Assembly (NCBI GenBank): GCA_910583795.1
Contig: CAJTZQ010000007.1
Location: 1-64,000 of the forward strand
Length of the DNA: 64,000 bases
From: an uncultured Muribaculaceae bacterium
GTDB taxonomy: Bacteria; Bacteroidota; Bacteroidia; Bacteroidales; Muribaculaceae
Direction of reading: 5' to 3'
Under the pieces are notes generated by a model that did no database searches, was not told the DNA's origin, and saw only the letters and a list, made by a program, of their open reading frames with translations. Positions within the stretch are counted from its first letter, which is position 1, and every line of letters starts with the position of its first letter. Made by a program: the position numbers and the translations under genes. This document shows positions 9,157 through 17,852 of this stretch, one piece after another.

Positions 9157-11064
9157 CTATTCTTTATTGGGAGCAGACCAAAACTTTTCATAATCCGATG
9201 TCACGATATCTGCATTCGGTGTTCTTTCCGCAGCCGCCGGACTCAGGAGCACATAGGTGCTTTTCTTAGAATTCGCCCCTTCCGGACGCGGTCTGTTTTC
9301 AATTATAGCAGTGATATAATATAGATTTTTCGCCATATAGTAGTCAATGTAATCTTCTTGCGTCTGCGGCGACTCATGATTCCAGTTGGCATCAGGATTC
9401 ATTATAACCTTTCCTCCCTTGATCAGACGTTCACGGACTTCACCGGGATGAAGCATGACCCCATTCTCATCAGTGACAAATGCGGCGAAAGTTGGATCGA
9501 CCCACACCCATTTTCCAAGAGATTCTGACCATGCCACGCATATCACATGACAATCCGAGTCAAACTGCCACAGTTTCGGCTGACAAGTGAGATAGCGCGC
9601 AGGTATTCCCTCTGCAAGGAGTGCTTCGGTAAGCATTATCGCCATCATACGACAGTTGACTCCGCGTTTTTCTTTTTCACAAACCTCGTAAAGGTCTATT
9701 AATGACTTAGACTTCGGATTATATGAACTCCCGTCATGCCGGACAGCGTCATGCACCCAATACATTAGATTTTTTATCCTGCTTATATCATCGCCGTTGC
9801 CTGCGATACTGTCAAGATTGAAATATTTTCTATCGAGTGCAAGGACAGAGTCTGAGGGCATGGCGTATTTCCATTCATATTGAATATTGTCTGCCTTATA
9901 ATCAGGAGTTTCCTTTAAAAGCTGGAGTTTCGTCTTCTCCATGTCTTCTTTGATGGGATCAACTACTTGTGAAACCTTTTCCAAGATCTCATTCTTACCG
10001 ATTGATTTCGCCAACTCTTCTGTTTCATCGAAATTTGAAATTTCTATCATCTCCAGAAATGGATATGATGGAGAATTCAGCGTCCTGATTTTATAATCAA
10101 GCAACTTTTCTGCCTGGGCTTTCATCTTTGGATCATTGATGACATCTTCCAAAGTCCCTATCCTGAATACTGTTGAATCGCCATCAAGCACAACCCCGTT
10201 TTGAGTATATCCTTTAAGTTTAGGACAGTTGACCGGTTCACCGAACCCGCTTTTAAATACAAGACCGTCAAACACCACTTCTTCAAGTTCCGGACAATCC
10301 TTGACGAATTGAGCGCCTCCCGTGCTTGCTACAGGACCTTTGAAAATGATTCTTTTAAGTTTGGGACAATTTGTCACGCCATAACCATCGATATGTCCCA
10401 CCAAGCCATCAAAGACGATCTCTTCTATATCCTGCAGATCAACGAAACCTCCGCTAACTACATAATCCACATCGCCAAATATCACTTTACGAAGCTTCGG
10501 AAAAACATATTGAACAGGAGTAAGTGCCTGACTCTCCATGCTCGGCAATCTTAAATCCTCAAGATATTCACAGCTGCCTATCGCTCTTGGAGAAAGGTAT
10601 ACACTTTCGGGAACATCAAATTTTTTTATGTTTGTCGAGGAAAACGCCCAGTCGCCTATAGAATCAAGTCTTGCAGGAAGCACGACACGCTCAACCGGAC
10701 ATTTATATAGAAATGTTTGTGGTATGGTGTGCTTACCGGTGATCTTATATTGGGATCTCTTTGAAAGGAAAGATTCCGGACCAGGGACAAACGAAACATC
10801 TGTCAGGTCTATATCAACAAGCTTTCCGGGTGTAGAATTAAACAGGCTGTCTCCACCTGCCATATCCCGCAAAAAACGCACATCATCGGCATTAAGTGCA
10901 CCTTTAATTTTGATAGCGCGTATATTATACTTGTTACCAACCCCTACTTTCTCAGCGAGAGTTCCGGGTTCTTTGACTTTTACGTTTTTTACACTGGCAA
11001 AAACAAAAGAACCACATACAAAAAAAGTGGAAGCTAAAGCGATCTGTCTTAAATTTAAATGCAT
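9157..11064 (-). CDS. Secreted BspA-like leucine-rich repeat protein with C-terminal transglutaminase-like domain
   Basis: A 635-residue exported protein with a signal peptide (about residues 1-23, ending SFVFA). Residues about 100-290 hold degenerate LRR_5/BspA-type repeats (patterns such as CPKLKRIIF, CPELEEVVF, VERVVLP). A mixed helical linker leads to a transglutaminase-like cysteine-protease fold. The likely triad is Cys471 (GVNCRMMA), His506 (SDCHVICVAW) and Asp523 (VWVDPTF). BspA-like repeats usually mediate surface binding, and the C-terminal fold suggests peptide or amide chemistry in the periplasm or at the surface, but the substrate is unknown. No lipobox is present. It is monocistronic. 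Confidence 0.8.
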   Translation of the reverse strand: MHLNLRQIALASTFFVCGSFVFASVKNVKVKEPGTLAEKVGVGNKYNIRAIKIKGALNADDVRFLRDMAGGDSLFNSTPGKLVDIDLTDVSFVPGPESFLSKRSQYKITGKHTIPQTFLYKCPVERVVLPARLDSIGDWAFSSTNIKKFDVPESVYLSPRAIGSCEYLEDLRLPSMESQALTPVQYVFPKLRKVIFGDVDYVVSGGFVDLQDIEEIVFDGLVGHIDGYGVTNCPKLKRIIFKGPVASTGGAQFVKDCPELEEVVFDGLVFKSGFGEPVNCPKLKGYTQNGVVLDGDSTVFRIGTLEDVINDPKMKAQAEKLLDYKIRTLNSPSYPFLEMIEISNFDETEELAKSIGKNEILEKVSQVVDPIKEDMEKTKLQLLKETPDYKADNIQYEWKYAMPSDSVLALDRKYFNLDSIAGNGDDISRIKNLMYWVHDAVRHDGSSYNPKSKSLIDLYEVCEKEKRGVNCRMMAIMLTEALLAEGIPARYLTCQPKLWQFDSDCHVICVAWSESLGKWVWVDPTFAAFVTDENGVMLHPGEVRERLIKGGKVIMNPDANWNHESPQTQEDYIDYYMAKNLYYITAIIENRPRPEGANSKKSTYVLLSPAAAERTPNADIVTSDYEKFWSAPNKE

Positions 11065-11285
11065 ACAAAAAAATTTTATTTATGGGGAGGAAGTAAAGAA
11101 TACCTTTGCCTTTTATTAATAAACTATTAAAATTATGATTTGTGACAAAAATGATGATTTTTATTCAAATTATTTCCCGTGTGCGTCTTCGGGAATGGTA
11201 AAAATCCGCTGACCTGTTATATTTCTTTAATGTTATCCTTGATTATCTAATAGCACTCTTTAAAATCTTTATATAGTTTACATGA

Positions 11286-11415
11286 GGGCAAAAAAAATTG
11301 ATTGTCATCCCGACAACCAATCTTCTGTTAACCTTAAAATCTAATACCATGAAAAACTCACTGCAAAATTACAAATTATTTTTCAAATACTGCTATAAAA
11401 CATAAAATAATTTTA
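11286..11415 (+). repeat. Duplicated leader module, copy 1 (hairpin plus 18-codon mini-ORF)
   Basis: Bases 11291-11373 are identical to 11716-11798, and weaker similarity runs on for about 40 nt. The order is an A-run, a 10-bp hairpin with one mismatch (ATTGATTGTC, loop ATCCC, GACAACCAAT), an AT-rich linker with CTGTTAACCTTAAAATC, then an ATG at 11349. The frame reads MKNSLQNYKLFFKYCYKT and stops at 11405. It looks like the 5' leader of a Bacteroidales gene without the gene. A box TACCTTTG at 11101-11108 could start a plus-strand transcript toward it. The rest of 11065-11285 holds only a small hairpin (11174-11195). Confidence 0.75.
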
Positions 11416-11655
11416 TCTTTTAACATAGATTTAACTTTTGCAGAGGTTTTCGGTATTATTTTATGATTAGTTAACAAGAAGATTGGCAGAAGCAAATCTA
11501 TGATAACTATTCAGACAAAATTAGATTTAAAAACACATGTCGCTGCCAGCAGCTTCTTATTGTGTAGTTAAATAAAATATCATTGGATTGACACAGTAAG
11601 CATTCCGATATTCATTTGGTATACGTAATTTCACGGAATCAGTTCCGCAATCTTC

Positions 11656-11690
11656 GGAATGGTCTATTCGGTGTAGGAATGGTCTATTCT
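11656..11690. repeat. Two-unit 20-nt tandem repeat
   Basis: GGAATGGTCTATTC occurs at 11656-11669 and again at 11676-11689, a 20-nt period, just upstream of the second leader module. The remaining sequence between the two leader copies is AT-rich and shows no gene. Confidence 0.6.
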
Positions 11691-11710
11691 GGAGAACTGC
11701 CGAAAGTAAG

Positions 11711-11835
11711 GGGCGAAAAAAATTGATTGTCATCCCGACAACCAATCTTCTGTTAACCTTAAAATCTAATACCATGAAAAACTCACTGCAAAATTACATA
11801 ATATTTTTTAAACACTGCTATTAAACATAAAAAAT
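11711..11835 (+). repeat. Duplicated leader module, copy 2 (hairpin plus 16-codon mini-ORF)
   Basis: The second copy of the module at 11286. The 83-bp core 11716-11798 is identical to copy 1. Its ATG is at 11774 and the frame reads MKNSLQNYIIFFKHCY, stopping at 11824. After the identical core the two copies diverge by scattered substitutions, yet both still end within about ten codons. It is transcribed, if at all, toward the terminator at 11865. Confidence 0.75.
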
Positions 11836-11864
11836 ATTACCATATTTAACATCATTTAACAACA

Positions 11865-11894
11865 ACGTGGATATTCTTATGGGAATATCCACGT
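11865..11894. terminator. Terminator of glnN, possibly bidirectional
   Basis: A perfect 12-bp stem (11865-11876 and 11883-11894) with a 6-nt loop, 27 nt beyond the glnN stop on the minus strand. It would also stop plus-strand transcription coming from the leader modules. Confidence 0.7.
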
Positions 11895-11921
11895 CACCGT
11901 AAAATTAGATATACTTACTAA

Positions 11922-14108
11922 TTATCTGATAAATAGAAGTTCGCGGTATTTTGGAAGCGGCCAGATCTCATTATCGACCATGAGTTCAAGGGCATCGATA
12001 TGCACACGAATTTCTTCAAGAAGAGGTGCAACATTGTCATGATAAGCGATAGCTTTCTCTCTTTCCGAAGGCATTCTGTTAGCCACATGCCGAGCTGCAA
12101 CCATTTTCTCAACAAGTGCCTTTATCTCGCTCATGTGTTCAGCGATCTTTTCGATTGATACCATATCCTGACCTCCTATCTTGCGAGCGGTGTCTTCATC
12201 AAAAAGCTGCTTAATCTTATATACATTGTCGAGAAGCAGACGCTGATAGGTGATCGCTGCCGGTATGATATGATTGATGGCAAGATCTCCGAGCACCCTT
12301 GATTCGATCTGAAGCTTCTTGGAATACATTTCCCATTTCACTTCATTGCGGGCTTCAAGTTCCTTTTCGGTGAATAGCCCGGATTTCTTAAACATCTCAA
12401 TGCTCTGTGGAGACAGATATGTGTCAAACATAAGAGGAGCCGAAGATTCTGTGTCAAGTCCGCGACGTTTTGCCTCTTCTTTCCATTCATCGCTATACCC
12501 ATTACCGTCAAACTGGATTGCACGCGACTTAATGATATTGTTGCGTGCTTCATCAAGAAGAACCTTGTCAAGGTTCTCACCCTTTGCGACACGCTCCTCT
12601 ACCCTCTCGGCAAATTCACCAAGTTCTACTGCGACAGCCGCATTAAGAGCGATCAGAGCCGATGCACAATTGGCGGAAGACCCCACAGCACGGTATTCAA
12701 AACGATTTCCTGTGAAAGCGAAAGGGCTGGTGCGGTTTCTATCCGTATTATCAATTAGAAGATCAGGAATCTGGCTGACGTCAAGTCGCATTCCCTCCTT
12801 GCCATTCAAAATAATTGAATCAGTCTCATTCTTCTCTATGCTGTCAAGAATCTGAGTGAGCTGACTTCCAAGGAACATGGAGATGATAGCAGGGGGTGCC
12901 TCATTTGCACCGAGACGGTGTGCATTTGTAGCTGACATTATAGATGCCTTGAGAAGCGCATTATGCTTATGCACTGCCGCCATTACGTTGCTGACAAACA
13001 CTATAAATTCAAGATTATCCTTTGGTGTCTTTCCTGGAGAAAACAGCAGTTTTCCCTTGTCTGTACCAAGACTCCAGTTATTGTGTTTTCCACTACCATT
13101 GATTCCGGCAAAAGGTTTCTCATGCAAAAGCACTCGGAAGTTGTGACGACGTGCAACCTCGTTCATAACAGACATAAGAAGAAGATTGTGGTCGTTTGCA
13201 AGATTAGCTTCTTCATATATAGGGGCAAGCTCAAACTGATTCGGAGCTACTTCGTTATGACGGGTCTTTGCCGGAATGCCAAGTCGATGGCATTCCAACT
13301 CAAGATCAAGCATGAATGCCTCGACTCTGCTGGGGATAGCACCGAAATAATGATCTTCAAGTTGTTGATTCTTCGCACTTTCATGCCCCATAAGAGTTCT
13401 GCCTGTAAGGACAAGGTCAGGTCGGGCGGCATATAATGCCTCATCTACGAGGAAATATTCTTGTTCCCATCCCAGATAACATTCCACATGCTTTACATCA
13501 GCATCAAAAAAACGTGCTACACGAGTGGCAGATTTGTCTACTGCATTCAAAGCTCTCAAAAGCGGAGTTTTATAATCGAGTGCCTCCCCGGTATAAGATA
13601 TAAAGATCGTAGGGATGCAGAGAGTGTTATCGACAATGAAAGCAGGAGAAGAGATATCCCAGGCAGAATAACCTCGAGCCTCGAATGTGTTACGGATACC
13701 CCCATTGGGAAAGCTTGAGGCATCAGGTTCCTGCTGTACGAGAAGTTTGCCGGTGAAAGTTTCGATTACCCCGCCTTTTCCATCATGCTCTATGAATGCA
13801 TCATGTTTTTCTGCGGTTCCACCTGTCATAGGCTGAAACCAGTGGGTGTAATGACGGGCACCCTGCTCCACAGCCCAGCGTTTCATTCCATCAGCCACAC
13901 TATCGGCAACTTCACGACTTAGAGGTTCCTTATTGTCAATAGCCTTTACAAGAGCCTCATAAGTGGTGCGGGGAAGATATTCAAACATTTTCTGACGATT
14001 GAACACTTTCTCTGCATAATACTTGTCGACTCTCTCCTTCGGAAGATCGACTTTCACTGCTTTGCGAGAGGTTGCCTCCTCAACGCTTTTAAATCGTAAA
14101 TCTGACAT
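11922..14108 (-). CDS. glnN: Glutamine synthetase type III
   Basis: A 728-residue GSIII, which makes glutamine from glutamate, ammonia and ATP. The family landmarks are THWFQPMTGGTAEKHDAF near residue 90 and FAGINGSGKHNNWSLGT near 335, holding ATP- and glutamate-site residues. The C-terminal half is helical. The frame opens further upstream at a TTG (14132), but the ATG at 14108 (MSDLRF) matches how GSIII proteins usually begin, so I use it. GSIII is the main assimilatory form in Bacteroidales. A second, unrelated-length glutamine synthetase lies at 30637. dapL ends 82 nt upstream, so co-transcription with dapF-dapL is possible but not certain. Confidence 0.95.
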   Translation of the reverse strand: MSDLRFKSVEEATSRKAVKVDLPKERVDKYYAEKVFNRQKMFEYLPRTTYEALVKAIDNKEPLSREVADSVADGMKRWAVEQGARHYTHWFQPMTGGTAEKHDAFIEHDGKGGVIETFTGKLLVQQEPDASSFPNGGIRNTFEARGYSAWDISSPAFIVDNTLCIPTIFISYTGEALDYKTPLLRALNAVDKSATRVARFFDADVKHVECYLGWEQEYFLVDEALYAARPDLVLTGRTLMGHESAKNQQLEDHYFGAIPSRVEAFMLDLELECHRLGIPAKTRHNEVAPNQFELAPIYEEANLANDHNLLLMSVMNEVARRHNFRVLLHEKPFAGINGSGKHNNWSLGTDKGKLLFSPGKTPKDNLEFIVFVSNVMAAVHKHNALLKASIMSATNAHRLGANEAPPAIISMFLGSQLTQILDSIEKNETDSIILNGKEGMRLDVSQIPDLLIDNTDRNRTSPFAFTGNRFEYRAVGSSANCASALIALNAAVAVELGEFAERVEERVAKGENLDKVLLDEARNNIIKSRAIQFDGNGYSDEWKEEAKRRGLDTESSAPLMFDTYLSPQSIEMFKKSGLFTEKELEARNEVKWEMYSKKLQIESRVLGDLAINHIIPAAITYQRLLLDNVYKIKQLFDEDTARKIGGQDMVSIEKIAEHMSEIKALVEKMVAARHVANRMPSEREKAIAYHDNVAPLLEEIRVHIDALELMVDNEIWPLPKYRELLFIR

Positions 14109-14190
14109 AAACCTTAAGATTTTGATCACCAAGCAGCATTCAATTGAATGTGCTGATAAAATTTAGAAACTATATTAATTATTGAACGAC

Positions 14191-15420
14191 TTATAAATAC
14201 CTCTCTATAAGACGAGACATGGCTTTCTCTGTGTTCTCACGGCTATTAAAACCTGTGAGGCGTATATAGCCTTCTCCTTTTGTTCCAAAACCGGAGCCTG
14301 GAGTGGTAGAAAAGCCACAATTTTGAAGCAATTCATCAAATATTTGCCAAGAATCTTTACCATTTCCGGTCGAAACCCAAACATACGGAGAGTTATCTCC
14401 TCCATATGCTTTATATCCGATCTTACGGAATGCATCTTTGATTAATGCCGCATTGGCTATATAATAATCCGTAGCATTTTTAACACTATCCAATCCCTCG
14501 GGCGTATATACAGCAGATGCCCCTTTCTGTGCTACATATGAAGCGCCGTTAAATTTAGTTGTCTGACGCCTGTTCCATAAAGTATTAAGAGCAACCTCTG
14601 ATCCGTCGGCATATCTTCCTTTCAATCTACGAGGCACAACCGTATATCCACATCTGATACCTGTGAAGCCTGCAGTCTTTGAAAAACTACGGATTTCGAT
14701 AGCCACTTCGTCTGCCCCGTCAATCTCATAGATTGATTTCACAATTCCCGGCTGCCTGACAAAGGCTTCGTATGCGGAATCATAAATAATTAGAGAACCG
14801 TGGTTATGTGCATATTCCACCCATTTAACCAGATCATCATGAGAAATTGCCTCACCCGTGGGATTATTGGGGAAACATAAAAATATCACGTCAGCCCTTT
14901 CTTGTGGAAGCATAGGCAAAAAATGATTGTCAGGGTCACAGTCAAGATATATCAGGCGGTTCCAATGTCCGTCAACAAGCTTGCCTGCTCTACCGTCTAT
15001 CACACTATCATCAACGTAAACAGGATATGCCGGGTTCATGACAGCCACCTTACAGTTTCGAGAATATATGTCTCCAAGATTGCCTAAGTCGCTTTTAGCT
15101 CCATCGCTGACAAAAATATCAGACGCTTCAATTGAGAGCCCACGATTTAAATAGTCATGCTCAGCGATTGCATCGCGCAAGAACGGATAACCCTGTTCAG
15201 GTCCATATCCATGAAATGTTGCTGATGAAGCCAACTCATTCACGGCTTCATGCATAGCATTAATAACACTTGGAAACAACGGACGAGTAATATCCCCTAT
15301 ATCCATCCTGATTATCTCACAAGCATCGTTTTCCTTCTTATAAGCAGCTATTTTCCGTGCCACTTCAGAAAATAAATATGAAACAGGCAACTGGCGAAAA
15401 TTGTCATTAACTTCTACCAT
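14191..15420 (-). CDS. dapL: LL-diaminopimelate aminotransferase
   Basis: A 409-residue fold-type I PLP aminotransferase that converts tetrahydrodipicolinate to LL-diaminopimelate in one step. The PLP lysine lies in SFSKTAGFTGIRCGY near residue 243, and the conserved FCFPNNPTG-type segment is present (FLCFPNNPTGEA). The N-terminal NDNFRQLPVSYLFSEV is typical of DapL rather than general aspartate aminotransferases. It follows dapF by 31 nt in the same orientation, forming a two-step unit toward meso-diaminopimelate for lysine and peptidoglycan. Confidence 0.95.
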   Translation of the reverse strand: MVEVNDNFRQLPVSYLFSEVARKIAAYKKENDACEIIRMDIGDITRPLFPSVINAMHEAVNELASSATFHGYGPEQGYPFLRDAIAEHDYLNRGLSIEASDIFVSDGAKSDLGNLGDIYSRNCKVAVMNPAYPVYVDDSVIDGRAGKLVDGHWNRLIYLDCDPDNHFLPMLPQERADVIFLCFPNNPTGEAISHDDLVKWVEYAHNHGSLIIYDSAYEAFVRQPGIVKSIYEIDGADEVAIEIRSFSKTAGFTGIRCGYTVVPRRLKGRYADGSEVALNTLWNRRQTTKFNGASYVAQKGASAVYTPEGLDSVKNATDYYIANAALIKDAFRKIGYKAYGGDNSPYVWVSTGNGKDSWQIFDELLQNCGFSTTPGSGFGTKGEGYIRLTGFNSRENTEKAMSRLIERYL

Positions 15421-15451
15421 AAAAACTAATCTATTTTTACTCCATTAATTC

Positions 15452-16327
15452 TTATTTCATATAATACCACCCTTCGGCGACAAACTCGGCAGGACCGTGC
15501 ATGAATACATGTCCGGATTCCTTGTCTATATGTATATTAAGTTTGCCTCCGAGAAGACTCACCTCAACGTCCTCGCCGGTAAGTCCTTTATAATTTGCGG
15601 CAACAACTGATGCACAGGAGCCGGTTCCACATGCAAGAGTTTCTCCGGATCCTCTTTCCCATACACGCATCTCGATATGGTGTCTATCCACCACCTTTAC
15701 AAATTCAATATTTGCTTTTTCAGGCCAAACTTCAGAAGTCTCAAGGATTTTCCCATAATGATGAATATGCTTGTCTGTTATGTCGTCTACAAATATAACG
15801 CCATGAGGATTTCCCATTCCGACAGCAGTGATGGCAAAATCAGAATCATCCGCTTTTACTTTTTGGTCTACCATAATGTCATCCGGATCACCGGCGGCAG
15901 GGATTTCCCCCCTTTTCATATATGATCGACCCATATCTACCGTGACAGATCTTGTCTCACCATCCTCTATGTCAAGATCAAGGATTTTTATTCCACATAA
16001 TGTTTGAAGATAAATCCTCGTTTTATCTGTGAAACCCTTATCATGTAGATATTTTGCGACACATCTTGTAGCATTTCCACACATCTGCGCTTCCGAACCG
16101 TCAGCATTAAACATACGCATACGAAAATCGGCGTCAACGGAGGGCATTATTACTATCAGCCCGTCACCGCCAACGCCGAAATGTCTGTCGCTTATTTTAG
16201 TTGCCAAGTCAGGTAGGTTCACTTCTCTCAGATTTACAGAGGTCGGAGAGCCAAGGGCGTCAATGTAAACATAATCGTTACCCGCGCCCTGCATCTTTGT
16301 AAAAAAGATCCTTTTCTTTTCAGGCAT
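15452..16327 (-). CDS. dapF: Diaminopimelate epimerase
   Basis: A 291-residue enzyme that interconverts LL- and meso-diaminopimelate without a cofactor. The two catalytic cysteines are in AQMCGNATRC (Cys83) and ETLACGTGSC. The N-terminal FTKMQGAGNDYVYID is a family signature. The frame opens at a TTG at 16336, but the ATG at 16327 (MPEKKR) is preferred. It precedes dapL with a 31-nt gap, and a -7 box at 16395-16402 probably drives the pair. Confidence 0.96.
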   Translation of the reverse strand: MPEKKRIFFTKMQGAGNDYVYIDALGSPTSVNLREVNLPDLATKISDRHFGVGGDGLIVIMPSVDADFRMRMFNADGSEAQMCGNATRCVAKYLHDKGFTDKTRIYLQTLCGIKILDLDIEDGETRSVTVDMGRSYMKRGEIPAAGDPDDIMVDQKVKADDSDFAITAVGMGNPHGVIFVDDITDKHIHHYGKILETSEVWPEKANIEFVKVVDRHHIEMRVWERGSGETLACGTGSCASVVAANYKGLTGEDVEVSLLGGKLNIHIDKESGHVFMHGPAEFVAEGWYYMK

Positions 16328-16394
16328 ACTTTCCAATCTTTTTAAACTGCCCTGATATTAGGGATTATCATAGCAGCGCTTGTTAATTAAGGCG

Positions 16395-16402
16395 CAAAAT
16401 TA
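16395..16402 (-). promoter_or_regulatory. Putative -7 box of dapF-dapL
   Basis: The minus strand reads TAATTTTG, 67 nt upstream of the dapF ATG. GTTG lies 20 nt further upstream and may serve as a partial -33 element. Confidence 0.45.
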
Positions 16403-16506
16403 TTAAAAATTTTGACAATTCGCAACATTTTTCAAACTTTTATTAAAAATATTTTATTTATTCTGATTATAAATAGCAAATTAACAAATACAAATGTTTA
16501 GCCGAA

Positions 16507-17649
16507 TCACATGGAAAGCGCAAGTATGATATCATCTGCTATCATTATGCCATCGTCCGAAAGCTTCAACCGGTTAGAATCATTAATTAAAGTTTCATTT
16601 ATTAAAAAAGGTTTGGCGTTGTTTAAAAGGCGTTGTTTTGCAGATTTACCAAAATTTGATTCATATTCCACGATATCCAGTCCACGTCTCATACGCATTC
16701 TTGTGAGAAGCATCTCATCTTTCTGCTCTTCAACAGTCAGGATCTCTTCTGCATAGAAATGCGATGTCACATCATTATTGGTAAAATGGCGCAAATAACC
16801 CTTGATATCGGCAGGATTTGCTCTGCGGATTCTTTTTCCGTCGTAAGAATGAGCCGATGGTCCCAGTCCAAGATAAGGATTCCCTAACCAATATCGGGTA
16901 TTATGTATTGACTCCCTACCTGGCTTACTATAATTGGAGAGTTCGTATTGATTGTAGCCCGCTTCTTTCAATTGCGAAGAGAGTATTTTCCACATCTCCA
17001 CACTCTCTTCATCAGAAGGAAATTTCATTTTACCCTGCTTCTTTAAAACACTTATGGGCGTACCGTCTTCAAACATCAACGAATAAGCTGAAATATGATC
17101 TGGAGACAAATCCAATGCCTTTTTTACACTCTTTATCCAAGACTCGCAAGTCTGCTCCGGCAACCCAAACATTAGATCAATACTAATATTATCAAAATTG
17201 CATGCAAGGAGATCATAAGCCCTTAATGCATCCTCGGAAGTATGCCGTCTTCGTATTTTGGACAGTTCTGAATCTACAAACGACTGAACCCCCATACTTA
17301 CACGATTCACTCCTGATTCCTTCCAAACTCTACATTTATCATCAGAAACATCATCCGGATTAACTTCCACGGTGAATTCTAACCAAAGCTCATTTTTTTC
17401 TAAAACGTCATTAATTCCGGAAATTAACTTCATAAACAGTTCCGAAGGAATTAGAGACGGCGTGCCTCCTCCTATATATAATGTGTCTGGAACAATAGGC
17501 AACTCTAATATTCTTCCCTTCAATTCCAATAATAAAGAATCGACATACGAATCCCAATCGGCAAAAGATGCTCCTCCGCTAAAAAAATCGCAATATATGC
17601 ATTTATTTTTACAAAATGGAATATGTATATAAAGTCCAGATCCTTTCAT
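16507..17649 (-). CDS. hemW: Radical SAM heme chaperone HemW (coproporphyrinogen oxidase-like)
   Basis: A 380-residue radical SAM protein. The cluster motif CKNKCIYCDF (CxxxCxxC) lies just after the start, followed by GGGTPS for SAM binding and the HemN C-terminal region. HemW binds heme and hands it to target enzymes; it is often misnamed HemN. The frame extends upstream through a GTG at 17706 and an ATG at 17694, but homologues start right before GLYIHIPFC, so the ATG at 17649 is chosen. It has no obvious operon partner. Confidence 0.88.
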   Translation of the reverse strand: MKGSGLYIHIPFCKNKCIYCDFFSGGASFADWDSYVDSLLLELKGRILELPIVPDTLYIGGGTPSLIPSELFMKLISGINDVLEKNELWLEFTVEVNPDDVSDDKCRVWKESGVNRVSMGVQSFVDSELSKIRRRHTSEDALRAYDLLACNFDNISIDLMFGLPEQTCESWIKSVKKALDLSPDHISAYSLMFEDGTPISVLKKQGKMKFPSDEESVEMWKILSSQLKEAGYNQYELSNYSKPGRESIHNTRYWLGNPYLGLGPSAHSYDGKRIRRANPADIKGYLRHFTNNDVTSHFYAEEILTVEEQKDEMLLTRMRMRRGLDIVEYESNFGKSAKQRLLNNAKPFLINETLINDSNRLKLSDDGIMIADDIILALSM

Positions 17650-17852
17650 ATTGAAACATTGATAGTTATAGTTCTCAGTATCTAACACAGCCATTAGACA
17701 AATCACGCGAATTTAATAAAAATAAATGGAAATGTGTTTTCTAACATATAAAAATGATGTCATAGATAACAAAAATTTTCGTAAATTGCGACCGCAAACA
17801 GCAACCGAGGCTGTTCAATAAATTATGAGACAACCCTAAAATCTTATATGTA

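Noticed and set aside
11349..11405. Mini-ORF in leader copy 1 as a normal gene
   Set aside because: Only 18 codons with no family support; kept as part of a repeat module rather than called as CDS.
14109..14132. TTG start for the type III glutamine synthetase
   Set aside because: Homologues start at the MSDLRF-like ATG at 14108; the extra eight residues are not family sequence.
15480..16330. Opposite-strand open frames across dapF, thiC, ftsH and other genes
   Set aside because: They mirror real genes in codon phase, lack family motifs and promoters, and were treated as shadows.
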